A stretch of DNA of 64,000 nt from Fennellomyces sp. T-0311 (Eukaryota; Mucoromycota; Mucoromycetes; Mucorales; Lichtheimiaceae), in NCBI GenBank assembly GCA_025266875.1, contig JALLLT010000018.1, forward strand, positions 620,001 through 684,000. The letters run 5' to 3'. Under the pieces are notes generated by a model. It was not told where the DNA came from, did no database searches, and saw nothing but the letters and a program-made list of their open reading frames with translations. Each line of letters starts with the position of its first letter. The stretch's first letter is position 1. Below, one piece after another: positions 1-13,332 of the stretch. A program made the position numbers and the translations under genes.

Positions 1-1043
1 TTCATGTGAGCCAGTTAAAAATATTTTTTAGTTGTACAGTGGCTAATCTGAAGTGCATAATTTTAAGCACGATTTGTTGTGGGGAAGTTGGCATAGCTAT
101 ATATTCATTGTTATAGTCTGGACAGCCGCCAACTGGGCCTATAAACATGCTGCATGCAGGTCAGTATAAGGATGCCCTACGCCACATGGATATTACCAAG
201 AAGCATTTTCTTGGTGAAGTATTATCATTCCATTACTTATGTAATGCTTGTAAACCTTGACAGATAGTATATAAACGAGCAGTTACTGCTAGGATACTAG
301 CACTAAATTGCTTCGTACGACAATCAGTTACGCCCGGATCACCGGATAATTTTCAGTGTTTCCTATTCGGTGATCGATCAATGCACAAGGTCTACTGAGA
401 TTTCCTCATGTTGAGAAAATATTTTGACGTTTTTTCCCATGGGAGACCTTTATTACATACTTTGACAATTCACTGCTTAGAAACCAAGGAGCCATTTTTC
501 ATGCACATGATTTCTAACAGCAGCATCAGCAGCATGCGAACTTTTCTATTAGAAATCTCTCATTGTCTTTAGATTTTACGTAATTTTCCATTCGATTAGG
601 AAAAATAGCTTGCTTTGAGAAATTCATAGTCGCGCATAGTAGCTCGGAAACAAGTTACACGGCTAGGAGGAGTTAGCAGTCGATGAATTTTTCCTCGTTT
701 ATAGTATCGATTCCATTGCAAGGTATATACCCTATAGCTATTTTTGTTGCATTTGCTCAGAGATACTTTAGTGATCTGTAGTATCAAAAGTGTTTCGAAG
801 CAAAAGTACTAGATGAATTACTTTTCCGTCCTCAAAATGCGTAGCAGCACATAATAGCCGTTTCCCTGGCTTAATCCTCATCCATCATACCAGACCCTAA
901 TTCAGTTGCCAGCAACAACCAGAATTGATTTATTTTGTGGAGTTTACAAAGTGATAAAAGATTATGTACATGGGAGATTGCAATGAATATGGAAGCTGAG
1001 GGCAGTAATAGATACTTTTCTATGAGAAAATGAAAGCTTTTTT
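1..1043. other. Intergenic, no gene seen
   Basis: Downstream flank of the acetyl-CoA hydrolase gene. It is AT-rich with only short open frames, none resembling a known protein. The last part must contain the 3' UTR of that gene. I see nothing else in it. Confidence 0.6.
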
Positions 1044-2870
1044 TTACCACGAGTCGAGCTTCATGGTACCGTTCTCCATCAAGTTAGTGTGCATCTTGAA
1101 GGCCTTCTCCAACATGTGGGGCTGGTGACCACGGCCAGCAGCCAAGCACTTCTTGGTGGCAAGGTCAAAGTAGTCCTGAAGCATAGGCTTGTAGTCAGGG
1201 TGAGCGCACTTGTCAATGACGACCTGGGCACGGTCACGGGGGCAAAGACCACGCAAATCAGCAAGACCCTGCTCAGTAACAATGATATCCAAGTCGTGCT
1301 CGGTCTGGTCAACGTGGGTGACGAAGGGAACAACGCAAGAGATACCAGTGGGGTCCTTCTTGGAGGGACGAGCGGAAGGAGTGTGCATGATACTCAACTT
1401 GGCGTTTCTCAAGAAATCGGCGGAACCACCAAGACCGTTAAGCATACCGGAACCGCAGACCATGGTGGAGTTGGCATGAGCATAGATGTCAACTTCAACA
1501 GGGGTGTTCATGGCAATGGAACCCAAGCGACGGATGATCTCGGGCGAGTTGGAGACCTGCTGGGAACGCAAGAGCAAGCGATCCTTGTACTTCTCCCAGT
1601 TCTCATAGAAGCGATCGAAACCTTCGGGCGAGAAACGGATGGAGGTAGCGCTGGCGAACTTGAGCTTGTCGGAATCGAAGAACTCCAAGAAGGTGTCCTG
1701 CAACACTTCAGTGAAGCTAATGGATGACGATTAGGCCTATAGCCACGGGAAAAATCGGGAAAATGTATAACTTACACAGTGACATCCTTGAAGGGCGACT
1801 TGGCCAAACCACCAATGACGGCGTTGGCAATGTTACCAATACCAGACTGGAGGGGCAAAAGGTTCTCGGGAAGACGGCCGTGCTTGACTTCGTGCTGCAA
1901 GAACTCGATCAAGTGGTTGGCAATGGCCTCAGAGGTATCATCGGCAGGGGCGTTGGGGCCGGTGTTATCGGGACGATCACTCTCAACAATGGCCAGAATC
2001 TTGTCCTGATCAATTGGGATGGCAGTCTGTCAAATAAAAAAGAAAGTCAGCTCAGGCTATTCCCATTTCTCCTCGCTCAATTTAACTTACAGTGCCGATT
2101 CTGTCCTCAGTGCTCATGATCAAGTAGGGCTTGCGGTAAGGGGGGTTGCTGCCCATGGTAATGTCATGGAGACCTTCGAACGAAGGAATGCGGGTATTGA
2201 CTTCAATGATGACCTTGTCAGCCATCTGGAGAAGTTCGGGGGTGGCACCGACGGAGGCACCGGGAACAATGGCACCATCCTCAGTGATGGCGGTGGCTTC
2301 GACAATGACAACGTCAAGCTTGCCGTTGGGCTTGTCCTTGGTATAGTAGCCTGGTAACCCACACACACACATTAATTTCCTGTCTCCTTGCGTTATACCA
2401 TCCACACGTTTGCATACCATACAAAAGATCCTGGGGGAACATGGACAAATGCTTGTCGGCGAAACGGATACGGCCTTCGTTGATACCCTTCTTGATGTTC
2501 TTACCGACCTGATGGGGGTAACGGCGGTCGATCATGTCAAGACCAGCCCAGCGATCTTCGGTTTCAGCACCAGTGGAGGCACCGACGAAAAGGTTGAACT
2601 TCATCTTGCCCTGGAGGTTGTTGGACTCAACGTGGTCGGCAAGAGCAGTGGGAATCATCTTGGGGTAACCGACACCAGTGAAGCCAGACCAACCGAGGTA
2701 TCTGCAAACAAACGGCACTGTTTAGGGCCATTTTCCCATTTTTGCCCGTAGAAAACTGTAACTTACTGGCCATTCTTGAAGTACTGAAGGGTATCCTCGG
2801 CATTGACAACCTTCTTGAGGAGTTGTGGGCGGCGAACGCGGGATTTCAAGGCAGCACTGACAGAGGCCAT
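1044..2870 (-). CDS. ACH1: Acetyl-CoA hydrolase / acetyl-CoA:succinate CoA-transferase
   Basis: Five exons on the minus strand: 2870..2767, 2701..2418, 2350..2091, 2026..1776, 1716..1044, giving 523 aa, close to the ~525 aa usual for fungal Ach1. The family moves CoA between acetyl-CoA and succinate in mitochondria, and so detoxifies acetate and propionyl-CoA. Visible motifs are [14 protein letters not shown] near the N-terminus, the glycine-rich [15 protein letters not shown] block and [11 protein letters not shown] near the C-terminus. The first ~20 residues are rich in Arg, Lys, Ser and Ala with no acidic residue, like a mitochondrial presequence. All introns are short with GTAAGT-like donors. 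A TATA-like site lies ~60 bp upstream. Identity is near certain. The true transferase/hydrolase balance cannot be read from sequence. Confidence 0.95.
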
Positions 2871-2930
2871 TGTCGTATAAAGGAGAAAGTGGAGGTACGG
2901 ACAAGATGGACTTTAGGCATCGACCGTGCT

Positions 2931-2938
2931 TTTATATA
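2931..2938 (-). promoter_or_regulatory. TATA box of ACH1
   Basis: On the minus strand this reads TATATAAA, about 60 bp upstream of the ACH1 start codon at 2870. That spacing suits a core promoter with a short 5' UTR. Confidence 0.5.
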
Positions 2939-3435
2939 TTAGTCGGACATACCGGGAGTACGCGCGCCTGCGGGACCTGGCAGGTAAAAAGTAATAAGCA
3001 AAGGGGAGCGTATATCTGCGGAGTAGAACGGAATGCCGCCCTGGTTTGTTGTGGGGTTTTGTGGATGCCTTACTCCGCATGTGCCGTTGGTTTCACTCTC
3101 CAAACAGATGACGTTTGTCGCCTACTGCCTGGAAGTTGCGAGGGGAATAGCATGCTTGCCTATTGTTCTTCCGGCAAATGGATCAAGGTTCATGTGCGTT
3201 TGAAAGTCAGCAAGTAGTACGATGATCCGTACGTCATTTTGACACTTCTTGCTGTTTGTTGTTTTGTGGGTTACCCGTTGACCAGAAGTCCAAATAAACT
3301 GAATGTCGGATTAAACTAACTGAACCCCCGTGGGGTTTCGCGCAAACCATACCGGTTTCATCCATCAGTGCGGTAGAAATAAAAGAACAGGTTCCGGCTA
3401 AAACTTAAGGAGCGGACTCCATATTTTCTTCACAA

Positions 3436-3607
3436 ATGAGGCAATTTCACCGACTGGCCCGAGCTGCCAAACAACCGAAGCTGCCAAAACGTACAACCGA
3501 TGCTTTACTATCGTTGTTATCCGACAGCTGTAAGTCCTGGGGTAACGTTTGAAGATAAACATTTAACACGATATGCAGCGTTGATAATACAAGTTTTAAG
3601 CGGATAA
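3436..3607 (+). CDS. Possible small spliced ORF or 5' remnant of a lost gene
   Basis: An ATG opens 31 codons rich in Arg and Lys, beginning MRQFHRLARAA, and ends at a good GTAAGT donor (exon 3436..3529). A TGCAG acceptor at 3578 would join a short exon, 3579..3607, that ends in TAA, for a 40-residue peptide. The N-terminus is basic and could pass as a mitochondrial presequence. I do not recognise it. It lies divergent from ACH1 with ~565 bp between the start codons. It may be a real small gene, a stranded first exon or chance. Confidence 0.2.
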
Positions 3608-6427
3608 CGCTAAAATATATTAGCTTCTTCTCCGTGACATGTGTGCTATATCATGCAATGTATGCTTTCGTTCCTGGATCCCGCTCATGCATTTTTTTCG
3701 ACTCTCTTTGGAATTGTTGGGTCCTGAAAATCTTTACGTTAAAAAAAATAGAAGGGTCGGTCGTGTTGTTCGTGTTGGTTTCTCAGACCAAAGTCAAAGT
3801 GGTGATCCAGAAGTATCGTGCTAAATGTTCCGCAAATACTGGTCGCTATAGTCAGAGCTGAATGTTGTTTTTTTCTCGCGCAGTATATTTCAAGCGAAAG
3901 TGGAAAAAGCTACATCCATGATCACTATACGCATTTTCGTTGTTTTTCCGGCCCCTATTTATATACCAGCGATCCACTCCCCCCATATCAAACCATCATA
4001 GTCCATTCAGGATCCGATCCGATGTCCCAAATAGGCTCAATGCGATCAAAAAGAGGCATTATATGGTGATAATAGACATAATCTGTCTATTGCTTTGTTT
4101 TTAATCCATTGTATCGAGATTTCTACAACGCATTTCGCCAGGATAAGGCCATAGTAGCTATATAGATTGCAATATGTTGCCCAGAAATGTTCGGAGAGAC
4201 GCGGATGTTGGTATATGCGTCTCGCCTAAACGAAACTTGCAGCATCAGCGGAACTGTTCTCTGTCTGTTACTGGCTTTTTGTTGGCCGTTACGTTTGCCT
4301 GTATATATAAATTACCATTGAATTGAGTGCTATTTATATCGAAGTTACGAGTATTTTACGATCAATAGTCTACTTTGAGACTAAAGATATTAATTCTTAC
4401 ATAGTGATGTTGTCGCAAAGTTTAGAGTTATTTCAGATTTGATATAAAGGATTCAACAAAGCCTTATTAATAAGGTTCATCAACCGGTAACAGTACGATC
4501 ATTTTGCTTGTGACTAGTAGTACTATGCACTGTCAATTGCAACGTCTTTTGTAGTGTGCCTACTTGTTGTTTCGTCATTTAATCACCCGCTTCGATATGA
4601 GCGAGTTAAATGCGCTACGAACACCTAGTACTGTGAGTGTTATACATATAACAACGCTGTAGAAAATTATTTATTACATACTCCATCTCTCCTAGATTAC
4701 CTAATATTAGCATTAGATTGGCCAATTGAAAATAGCTCCCGCTGATCATATGATATTGTTTTTCTTTAGCGAGCACAATGCTATATATAAGTTACTAGAG
4801 TTGTTTCAAGGGCTTCTACGACTTGTATACTCGAAGTTTCTCGACTCCTGGATATGTATCCAACATAGGAGTAACGCTGATGGTAACCGATCTTGTATAT
4901 GAACCGTAATTTGGAACACTTTCCATCACAATGGAATCTAGTACACATACTAACACACCAATAAAGACACTTATTCCCCGTTATACCCAACCGACAAAAT
5001 GTCGAGGATTTGTAATAAACAGTTACTAGGTCGATGTACGATATGAGTGGTCTGGATATCCTACGAAATAGTACAGGTAAATCAAATAATCCCTGTCATC
5101 AGTAGTATTTATAACAAACTACGGAAGGGACTGACCCACCCAAGAACTCAGTTGCAGAGTCAATTGACACGAAGCGTGACGACGGGTTTATATCCCGGTG
5201 TTCCCGGTACAAATCAATCCGATGCCTCCGATTATACCTAGGACTGTTGTATCTTGCAGCCTCCTCTTGTGAATGGGCACCGACTGATCAAATGGTATGT
5301 GCATTAGCTTTCATCGTCCTCAGTGAAGGTCTGTGAATGCGGTGCTGTTGAATCGTCCAGAGAGCACTACGCCGCCTGTCCATTGTTTCGAACGATATAT
5401 CAAGAGCTATTCAAACCATGTAGACCGATACATGACCGATGAAATAAGTCACAGGTTTTTTACCACATTATGAACAACCTTTCGCTTTCAAACAATGGGC
5501 TGACCCAAGCAAATGGAAGAAGGCGGGGCCCGCACTTTTTTTTTGGCATTAAGTCTACACAGTTTTTATTTTCGTCTCTTTATCTTTTAACAATTTTTTT
5601 TACTATACAGGCCAGTCTTTCCCCAGTCGGAACTTTTCAGACACGATATCAGCTCTCTTTACTATATAACTATACACTTGTACCCCAAGAAAACAATCAC
5701 ATACCTATAGGGATATGTCGATAAGTCTTTCACACTTTTCAACTTATACAAGTAGATACTATATTGATTGTTTTTGAATGTTTTATTGTGTAGGATGCTG
5801 GCGATAATGAATATTGTGTGAATACAGTGTAAAAGAAAGCTCCATACCCAACACGAATGCAGCCTCCATACCCAACACGAATGCAGTCAGTTTTGTTGCC
5901 AAGCAATGCAAACAATTTGTGCTACGCAGAACATTGACCATTGCCCAACAAGAAAAAGTCGGCCTTCTTCGCTTTACTTTTCACACTTTGATAAACAACG
6001 ATACAACTGATTAGTCCTTCCAATGAAGTCCAGCGAGCATCTTTGTAACATTTAACCTTTCGCTAACTTTGTCATTGAATCACCATCTGCAAATCATGGC
6101 GTTCATTGATTATGAATTGTCCGGGCATGTGAAGCAGTGTACCAAGGGCGGAGGGACACAACATTACTCCCGATCTTTTGCTACACAGGGAGTATATCAA
6201 AGGACCGTATGTGAAGCAGTTGTACCTATGAAAAGGGTTCAGGGATGCCTACGAGTTGGACCTACAAAAAGTACTGAGGTTTTTAACCGTTCAAGGCTGC
6301 AATATCATAGAACATGGTCTGTTGATCGCATATGACCAGTAATCGTTGGAAAGACTGACCTGTTTCAAATTAGTTGAGAAACACATCCGTCATGGTATAT
6401 AAGCTCATACTATCATCCATGCATTAT
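3608..6427. other. Gene-poor AT-rich stretch
   Basis: Only short frames, none with recognisable domains. It holds a 24-nt imperfect tandem duplication near 5840-5885 (a CCATACCCAACACGAATGCAG unit, twice). Otherwise I see nothing. Confidence 0.5.
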
Positions 6428-7737
6428 TTCTTCTTAACCAATGCTCCAACAAGTTAGTGGTAGTGCCGAAGGCAGCTTGACAAAACCACTTTACGACTTG
6501 ATAAGTATATACAATGACACGCTCATACGCGTTATAGTCAATGCTTAGTCTAACAATACCGTCACGACGCCTGATTTATTTGTGAGGCATTGTCCAAAGC
6601 TCGAGAAACTATGCTATCTGGTATCACAGTCGAGGAAAATATCTCACACGCTATCGGATCTGAACGGCGTCAAGCATCGGTACCTCGTGGACTTTTATAT
6701 CCAAGTGGTCAATCTGTTTGAAGAAGCTCTAAAAGAGCTGAGACATCTTTTAGAAGCGACGCCAAAACTGCAGAGACTGGGTACAATTGCATCATTAGAT
6801 GCTGATAACGAGGGTGTGAGGTTCACTTCATTGATGTACGATCATTGTTCGGACCTCGTGAGCCTCTACCTTTATAGCCATTTGAAGGTTATTCACTGCT
6901 GAACGAATGGTGGGATACTGATTGAAAGAGGAAAAAGTCAATTCATCGGGTGGTTTGCACACGCTTACATTTCATTATGCAAGCTATAGCGCTCATACAC
7001 CCGCCACAGAGATATCCTGTACCACCTTCTCTTGCACTCAAGGAAAAATCTTAAAAAGATAGAGCTCATAAGCGAATATATGCATCATCATCACCATACA
7101 GGTGTAGATGATATGAATCTTGGCAGCATTCCCACTTTGGTATCTCTGTCACTGACCTGTCTTGTTCTTAAAGCCGGTGGTTGGATTCCTTTTTCGTTAT
7201 GTCGATTTCTGGAGCGTTCCGCACCAAACTTGACTTTCATTGTTCTGCACGACTATTGTCATCCCATTGATCCTTTCAATTCGCTCGCTATAAGTCCCGG
7301 TCGCTTAGAACACCTGGAGCTTTTGGGAGATCCACTTTATTTCCGATGCAATTATACAATTTCTTGCCAGCTTTGCCGAAACAAAGCCAAGAATTTTTCG
7401 AAGCCTAGCTATTGCATAAACCAAGATTGTCGGGAAACAAGCAGTGGAAACTATCGCCACCAAGTACTATGATGCCAACTATACGAAAGTCTATTGCCAG
7501 CATGACAATTATGGGATCCAAAATATGATCGATGCCTTTCCTGCCACTAACCTCGGGTGCAAAATTGAAAGTTTGGACTTGTCTCTCAAATTGACGCTTC
7601 CAAAGAACTCGTGCGTTGTTCCAGATATTCTTTTAAAGGAAATCCCAGTGAAGCAGGTGCTGGAACGTATAGAAGCGAATGCTAAGCGATGGAAATCCAA
7701 TTTGGGATGGTATCTGTTGATCCAAATTGTAGTGTAA
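6428..7737 (+). pseudogene. Decayed F-box/LRR-family gene
   Basis: Three frames in the same direction carry leucine-rich-repeat-like peptides, such as DTLIRVIVNA, FVRHCPKLEKL, LVSLSLTCLVLK and GRLEHLELLGDP. A TAG near 6546 and several frame changes interrupt them. The order TL-hydrophobic-strand, then a 'CPxLExL' turn, matches the start of the LRR region in the intact paralogs at 58.3-62.5 kb ('CPNLKCLEYS'). No F-box or TPR part is visible upstream. The fragment looks like a 5'-truncated, frameshifted relic on the opposite strand from the intact copies. Intron remnants may account for some of the breaks. Confidence 0.5.
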
Positions 7738-8849
7738 TCACTACTGGCCTATCTTGTTACATAGTATGGAATATAACACATATCAAGTATAGGAAGCAAA
7801 AGCTTGTTAATAAAGTAGTTACATACGAATGTTGTATTTTTCTTATGACGGCTTGATGTGATATCCCACCCAATGTAAAGTATAATGGTTTTGCTCATTA
7901 CGTAATTGTAATCCTCATATCTGCCTCGTACTGGCTACTATATACTCTATCGAGTCCATGTAATGCCGAAAAATTAGAACTCCCAATTATAACTGTACGT
8001 ACCCATTCTATTATTATGAAGTGCGTACAAAAGCTACATATACGCTGCAATACATATGCATCAGCCTCCCGAATTTTTCGGCGACACTCTATTCCCCATA
8101 GGTTAAGAAAATGTAACTAGCAATGACTTGTTGTTTTTGCCCTATTCACCGTTTTTGGAAAGTGTTAAGCTTAGCTGAAGTTACACCAAAGAATAAAAGG
8201 ACTATAACTATTTTGGTGCATACCTCCGGAACGGCAGCTCGAAGAGCAAAGACTCCAGGAACAAACAATAAAAACACAATAGTGATAGACGGGATCGATG
8301 CGCAATGGTTGATAAACAGCTTGTCAACAAGTCTGTCATGCACAGGGCATCAAAAAAGGTCACTCCGCACTCATACAACTGACATACATATTCCACATGA
8401 CAACTGCAAGAGAAAAGTATTGTAACCTTGGTTACGGAATACGGTGAGTTTAATATTCCCTAAATATGAATGCTTAAACGAAAAGAATCAGGGGATGAAG
8501 ATGTTTTGTGAATCGCTGACAGTTACGGAGAGAGGACATCCAGGATTTTACTGAAAAGAACACATCTGCAAGTCATCATATGACATGTCTTGAGGACAAA
8601 TTGCACATTGTGGATGATAAAAAACGAAGAAATTCGTCATGCATAGTAACAGGTGGCGTACCCATGGTTACTGACGCTCATGGATTACTGACGATGGTGA
8701 TTTAAGTTTTCATAACAAAAACAACCACCCTTTTGCGGCCATGTGAACACACACACACACACAAAATTCTTCTTGTCACAAAAACTTTTCCCTTGATAGA
8801 TTTCCTTTTGCTCTTTTTTCTGTAACCCTTTTACTTTTTTCTTTTCGCA
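7738..8849. other. Intergenic, upstream of phospholipase D
   Basis: No convincing coding stretch. It ends in a CA microsatellite (about 8750-8763) and pyrimidine-rich sequence just before the phospholipase D start, which probably forms its promoter and 5' UTR. Confidence 0.5.
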
Positions 8850-11800
8850 ATGTCAAATCCCATTGCAGCCAACGTTGAATATCTGATTCGACAAGGACAC
8901 GATGCCGATCAACCGCGACCTCACCATAGTTACCATCACATGTTACGTAAACAGCAAGAGCAACAGTTACGTTTACAGCGTCAACAAGTGCATGAGCATA
9001 TTCAAGTAGAAGAATCGCGTTGGAATTTTTTTCGTCGAATGTCCATTGGTGTACAACCATTGCGGGAAGAAGGCGACGGGACGGAAGTTACCCCGACAAG
9101 CGAATATTTTGAAACACCTCGGATCCATCTTCAGCCACCAATGCTCGGTGAAGAAGAAAACCTACCTTCCATCGAAGATTATGCAAAAGAGAATCGCAGA
9201 TATCGTGAAAACAGAACCAATTATTTTGAACATCCGTTTGAATCTCTTTTCGATTGGCCTCCTCAAGGTATAATGAATTGCATACCAAATATTATCCATT
9301 GTTGACGGTAACAAGGTGCTACAAAGGTTTCCCCAGTGCTATTGCCGATCCCACATCGTCCTGTGACTAAAGTAATTGATTTGACTTACTGTTCAATAAA
9401 AAAAGCTAATTCTTCATCACTTTTTTTTAGCCTCATGCGCTGTTTGATCCACTGCTGGTAATACTGAATCGCAATAACTTTCGTTTCATTCAACTAACAC
9501 GTCGATTTTTAGGTGACAATTCGTGATGTAGATCATAGTGTTGTTTATCACATTGATCTCCAATACGGTGAAATCAAGTGGACTGTCAAACGAAGTATTC
9601 ACGACTTTTATGAACTATGGTATCTACTCAAGGTCAGATCAGGCATAGAATCACCACCTTCGTTTCCAAGCAAAATTCAAAACCTGGCAAACGCCATATC
9701 CTCCCTCCGATCACACGAACAAAGCGCATTAACAAACGGAGATCTGACATCTCTCGGATTGGGACGCAGCGAAAAGCGACGCGCCGAATTGGAACAGTAT
9801 TTGCGAGAAGTGGTTCAAAAGGCAAAACATGTGGATCATTTAGACGAACTGGGTGACTTGTGCGAGTTTCTCGAAATCAGCGCAAACAGTATTGTCAAGG
9901 ATATGGGATGGAAAGGCAAGGAAGGGTATGTAGAACAAAGGGTCGCTACTCGATCAGCAAACTTGTTTCGATCGGTGCGGCGATCCTGGGTTAAACGATG
10001 GATTATCTTGCGCGATTCGTAAGTTATCGAACGCTAGATGTATACACGGATCACATGACTCATCCGGTGTGGCTAAGGTACATTGCGTTTTGCAAGGATA
10101 CGGCATCGGAAAGTCCAATTGAGGTCATGTTGTTTGATGATCTTTTGCGTATCGATGAAATGGAGCGAAAAACTTTCTCTTCGCATATCCAAATTTCACT
10201 ATCCAATCGTAATCGCCGGATAATCATCCGTCTTCCCAAAGGTGCAGATGAGTGGCTGGCCAACTTTGCCAAGGTTAGAAAGGAAAGTCCCTGGGCCAAA
10301 ACTCATAGAATGCAATCCTTTGCTCCTCCTCGCGAAAATTGTAAAGCGAAATGGTTTGTGGATGGTCACGGTAAGCTTTTAAACATATATGCATATTTTT
10401 TTTGCTAATGGGTGGATAAGAGTATTTTGAAGCGGTCGCAGAGGCTATATTATCGGCAAAATCGGATATATTCATTGAAGATTGGTGGCTGGTATGTTGC
10501 TCATACATGTAAAAGAAAAATTACGACTTGTTGACATTTTATATGCTTTTTATAGAGCCCACAATTAGTAAGTTGTACGATCTCTGTTGTTAGTCGCACG
10601 ACTCAAACCGGTTTTTTTTTTTTTTTTTCAAAAAGTACCTTAGAAGACCCCCAAAAGGAAACGAAGAATATCGAATCGACCGGTTACTGAAACGAAAAGC
10701 AGCCATTGATGGTGTAAAGATATACATTGTTATTTACAAAAGTATGTCTGTGGCACTACCACTGGATTCTCATCATACCAAACACTGGCTTCAAGATGCT
10801 CATCCAAACATTGTTGGTAAGTGTATATAATCATTAAACACCTGTTGTTTGATTACTAATACTGTAAATGTAGTATTACGCCACGCCAACCGTACAAAAT
10901 CGGCTTTTTGGGCACATCATGAAGTATTTACCGAAGTTTATACCAAGAATTTCTTTTCACTCAACCTATTATCTTAGAAAATCCTGGTGATTGATCATCG
11001 ACTCGCATTCGTCGGGGGGTTGGACTTATGTTTTGGGTTTGTAATATCACTCCTTGTTTTTTCGCCAAAGTTGACATATACATTCACAAAGGCGTTATGA
11101 CACGCATACACACGACCTGACAGATTATGCTGCCGATGATGAAGCATTTCCCGAGATATTTCCTGGTCAAGATTATTCCAATCCTCGAATCAAGGATTTT
11201 ATCAAGGGTAGCAATGTGAAAGACATTATTGCAAGTACAACAACTAAGGGTTTTATAATAGTCAGTCAATATGAACTACAAACCGTGGACAAACGGAGAA
11301 TTGCCCGAATGCCTTGGCATGACATACATACTGGAATGGTAATATACGAATGACCTTCTTTTCTAAAACGATTCTTAAAGTTGTTATCCCTGCAGGTCGG
11401 ACCACCTGCTCGAGATATTGCGCGACATTTCATTCAGCGATGGAACTTTATAAAATCAACTACTCATGCTCGTGACCGTCCTGAAGTACCATACTTGCTT
11501 CCGAAAGGTGAATATGTTTCATCCGAAGATGAACGAAAGTTCCGTGGGACGTGTAAAGTACAAGTGCTTCGAAGCAGTGCGCACTGGAGTTCAGGAATTG
11601 AACGTGAAGTAAGAGATATATACTTTTTTTCTAACATTGTGTTGCTTACACGATATTTTTTCTATAAAGCATTCGATATACAATGCATACATGGAATGTA
11701 TAACAAAAGCAAAACATTTCATTTACATAGAAAATCAATTTTTCAGTAAGTCGCATGAAGTATACCAAAAAATTAGTTTTTAAATGTTTCACTTTTTTAG

Positions 11801-13332
11801 TTACGACAGCAGATCCAACTAGCGATAAAAGACTTATCAAGAATAAGATCGGTCAGGTTAGTCCCAACCTCCCCTAATCCCCTTATTTAGGACCAACATA
11901 TTCATACACACACACTAAATAGGCTATTGTGAATCGAATAATACGAGCGCACAAAGCCAAAAAGAAATTCAGGGTTATCGTTGTCATTCCATCTGCGCCA
12001 GGATTTGAAGGCGATTTTTCAAGTCCTGATAGAAGATCAATGCCACTTCGGTAAGGAGAGCTCTTGTAGCGAAAAAAAGCATGCATGCAAAGGTTAAGTA
12101 ATACAACATAGGTCTGTTGCACATTATCAATACATGTCCATCTCACGTGGAAGCGACTCGGTACTAGAAAAGTTGCGACAAGCCAAGGTTCCTGCAGAAG
12201 AATACATTGGATTTTATAGTTTACGAAATTGGGGTCGCGTGAAAACTACATCAGCTACACCCCTTTCAAGTGGTATAAAGGAAGAGTCTCCGCTAGGTTC
12301 TGCAGCAACGGTGGTTGGATCAGACATTGTCGGGAGATCCAATAGTGGCAAACGCAAAAAGGGACGATCACTTGCAGTAATGGCAACAAAAAACACAAGT
12401 AATAGTGGTATAGCAACAGATGAAGTAGTTCGGCGTCAACCGCGTATGGAATTCAATGACGCAAGAATGGAATACGTTACCGAACAAGTCTATATTCACT
12501 CAAAACTGATGATTGTTGATGATAAAACCGTCATCTGTGGTTCAGGTAAATATGGTATATTACCGATACAGTTATTATTACTTTTTGCTAACCTTACTTT
12601 TATTTCTTTGTTCAAATTCATGCAGCTAATTTAAATGATCGGTAATATGCGATGATTTTCCCATCTACATTGCTAAAAAGTCACTTTAAAATAGATCTCA
12701 GTTAGGAAATCGAGATTCAGAAATTGCAACCGTGATAGAAGACACTGACACTGTCCCTTCTCGAATGAATGGTTTACCGGTAAGACTTGTTTTATATCAG
12801 GAGAAAGTGGGTTCCAAAGTTAAATCTCCTAAGTAAATGCATTGCAACAGTATAATGCATCAAGATTTGCATTGACGCTGCGAATGCAACTCTTTAAGGA
12901 GCATCTTGGGGTTCTCGACTCGAACGAAGATATGAAGCGTCAAGATACTTTAGCCATGGATCCATTGCACGATGAATTCTATTACGGAGTATGGAACAAG
13001 ATTGCCAAGGCCAACACCGATATTTATCGCAATGTGTTTCGTTGTGTACCTGACGATACCGGTAAAGTGATCACACTCCGCATATTGCTCCGTGTACTAA
13101 GGGATATTGTACAGTATCAACGTTTGAGGAGCATCGACGGTTCGTTCCCGATCCTATGCGGATCAGCGCAGGACATGTTGCCAATCCATGGAGTATGAAT
13201 GAAGAACAAATCCAAACGGAGCTAAGCAAGATACGTGGACATCTGGTGACCTTTCCCATTGAATATTTGAATCGAGAAAGTATGATTGCGTCTTTGATGC
13301 AAGAGGCTGTCCCCCCTCAAGTGTTCACCTAG
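8850..13332 (+). CDS. Phospholipase D with PX and PH domains
   Basis: Spo14/PLD1-type enzyme that hydrolyses phosphatidylcholine to phosphatidic acid and choline at membranes, with roles in vesicle traffic, sporulation and growth. Twenty-one exons: 8850..9267, 9337..9371, 9431..9457, 9513..10018, 10078..10370, 10421..10491, 10556..10567, 10636..10816, 10874..10923, 10978..11036, 11092..11207, 11262..11338, 11396..11608, 11670..11745, 11801..11856, 11923..12050, 12112..12545, 12626..12641, 12695..12779, 12851..13061, 13115..13332. The product is 1093 aa. After a Gln-rich N-terminus come PX (about 160-290) and PH (about 310-430). The two catalytic HKD motifs are H530-K532-D537 (HEKILVID) and H902-K904-D909 (HSKLMIVD), both intact. 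The ENQFF block lies between them. Exon 7 is only 12 nt and encodes SPQL of the conserved WWLSPxLYLRRP block. A Ser/Gly/Lys-rich insert (about 830-890) precedes HKD2. Confidence 0.94.

Noticed and set aside
1089..1727. 212-codon plus-strand frame opposite ACH1
   Set aside because: It is the antisense shadow of ACH1 exon 5, whose protein sequence is clearly conserved. The plus frame has no recognisable motif.
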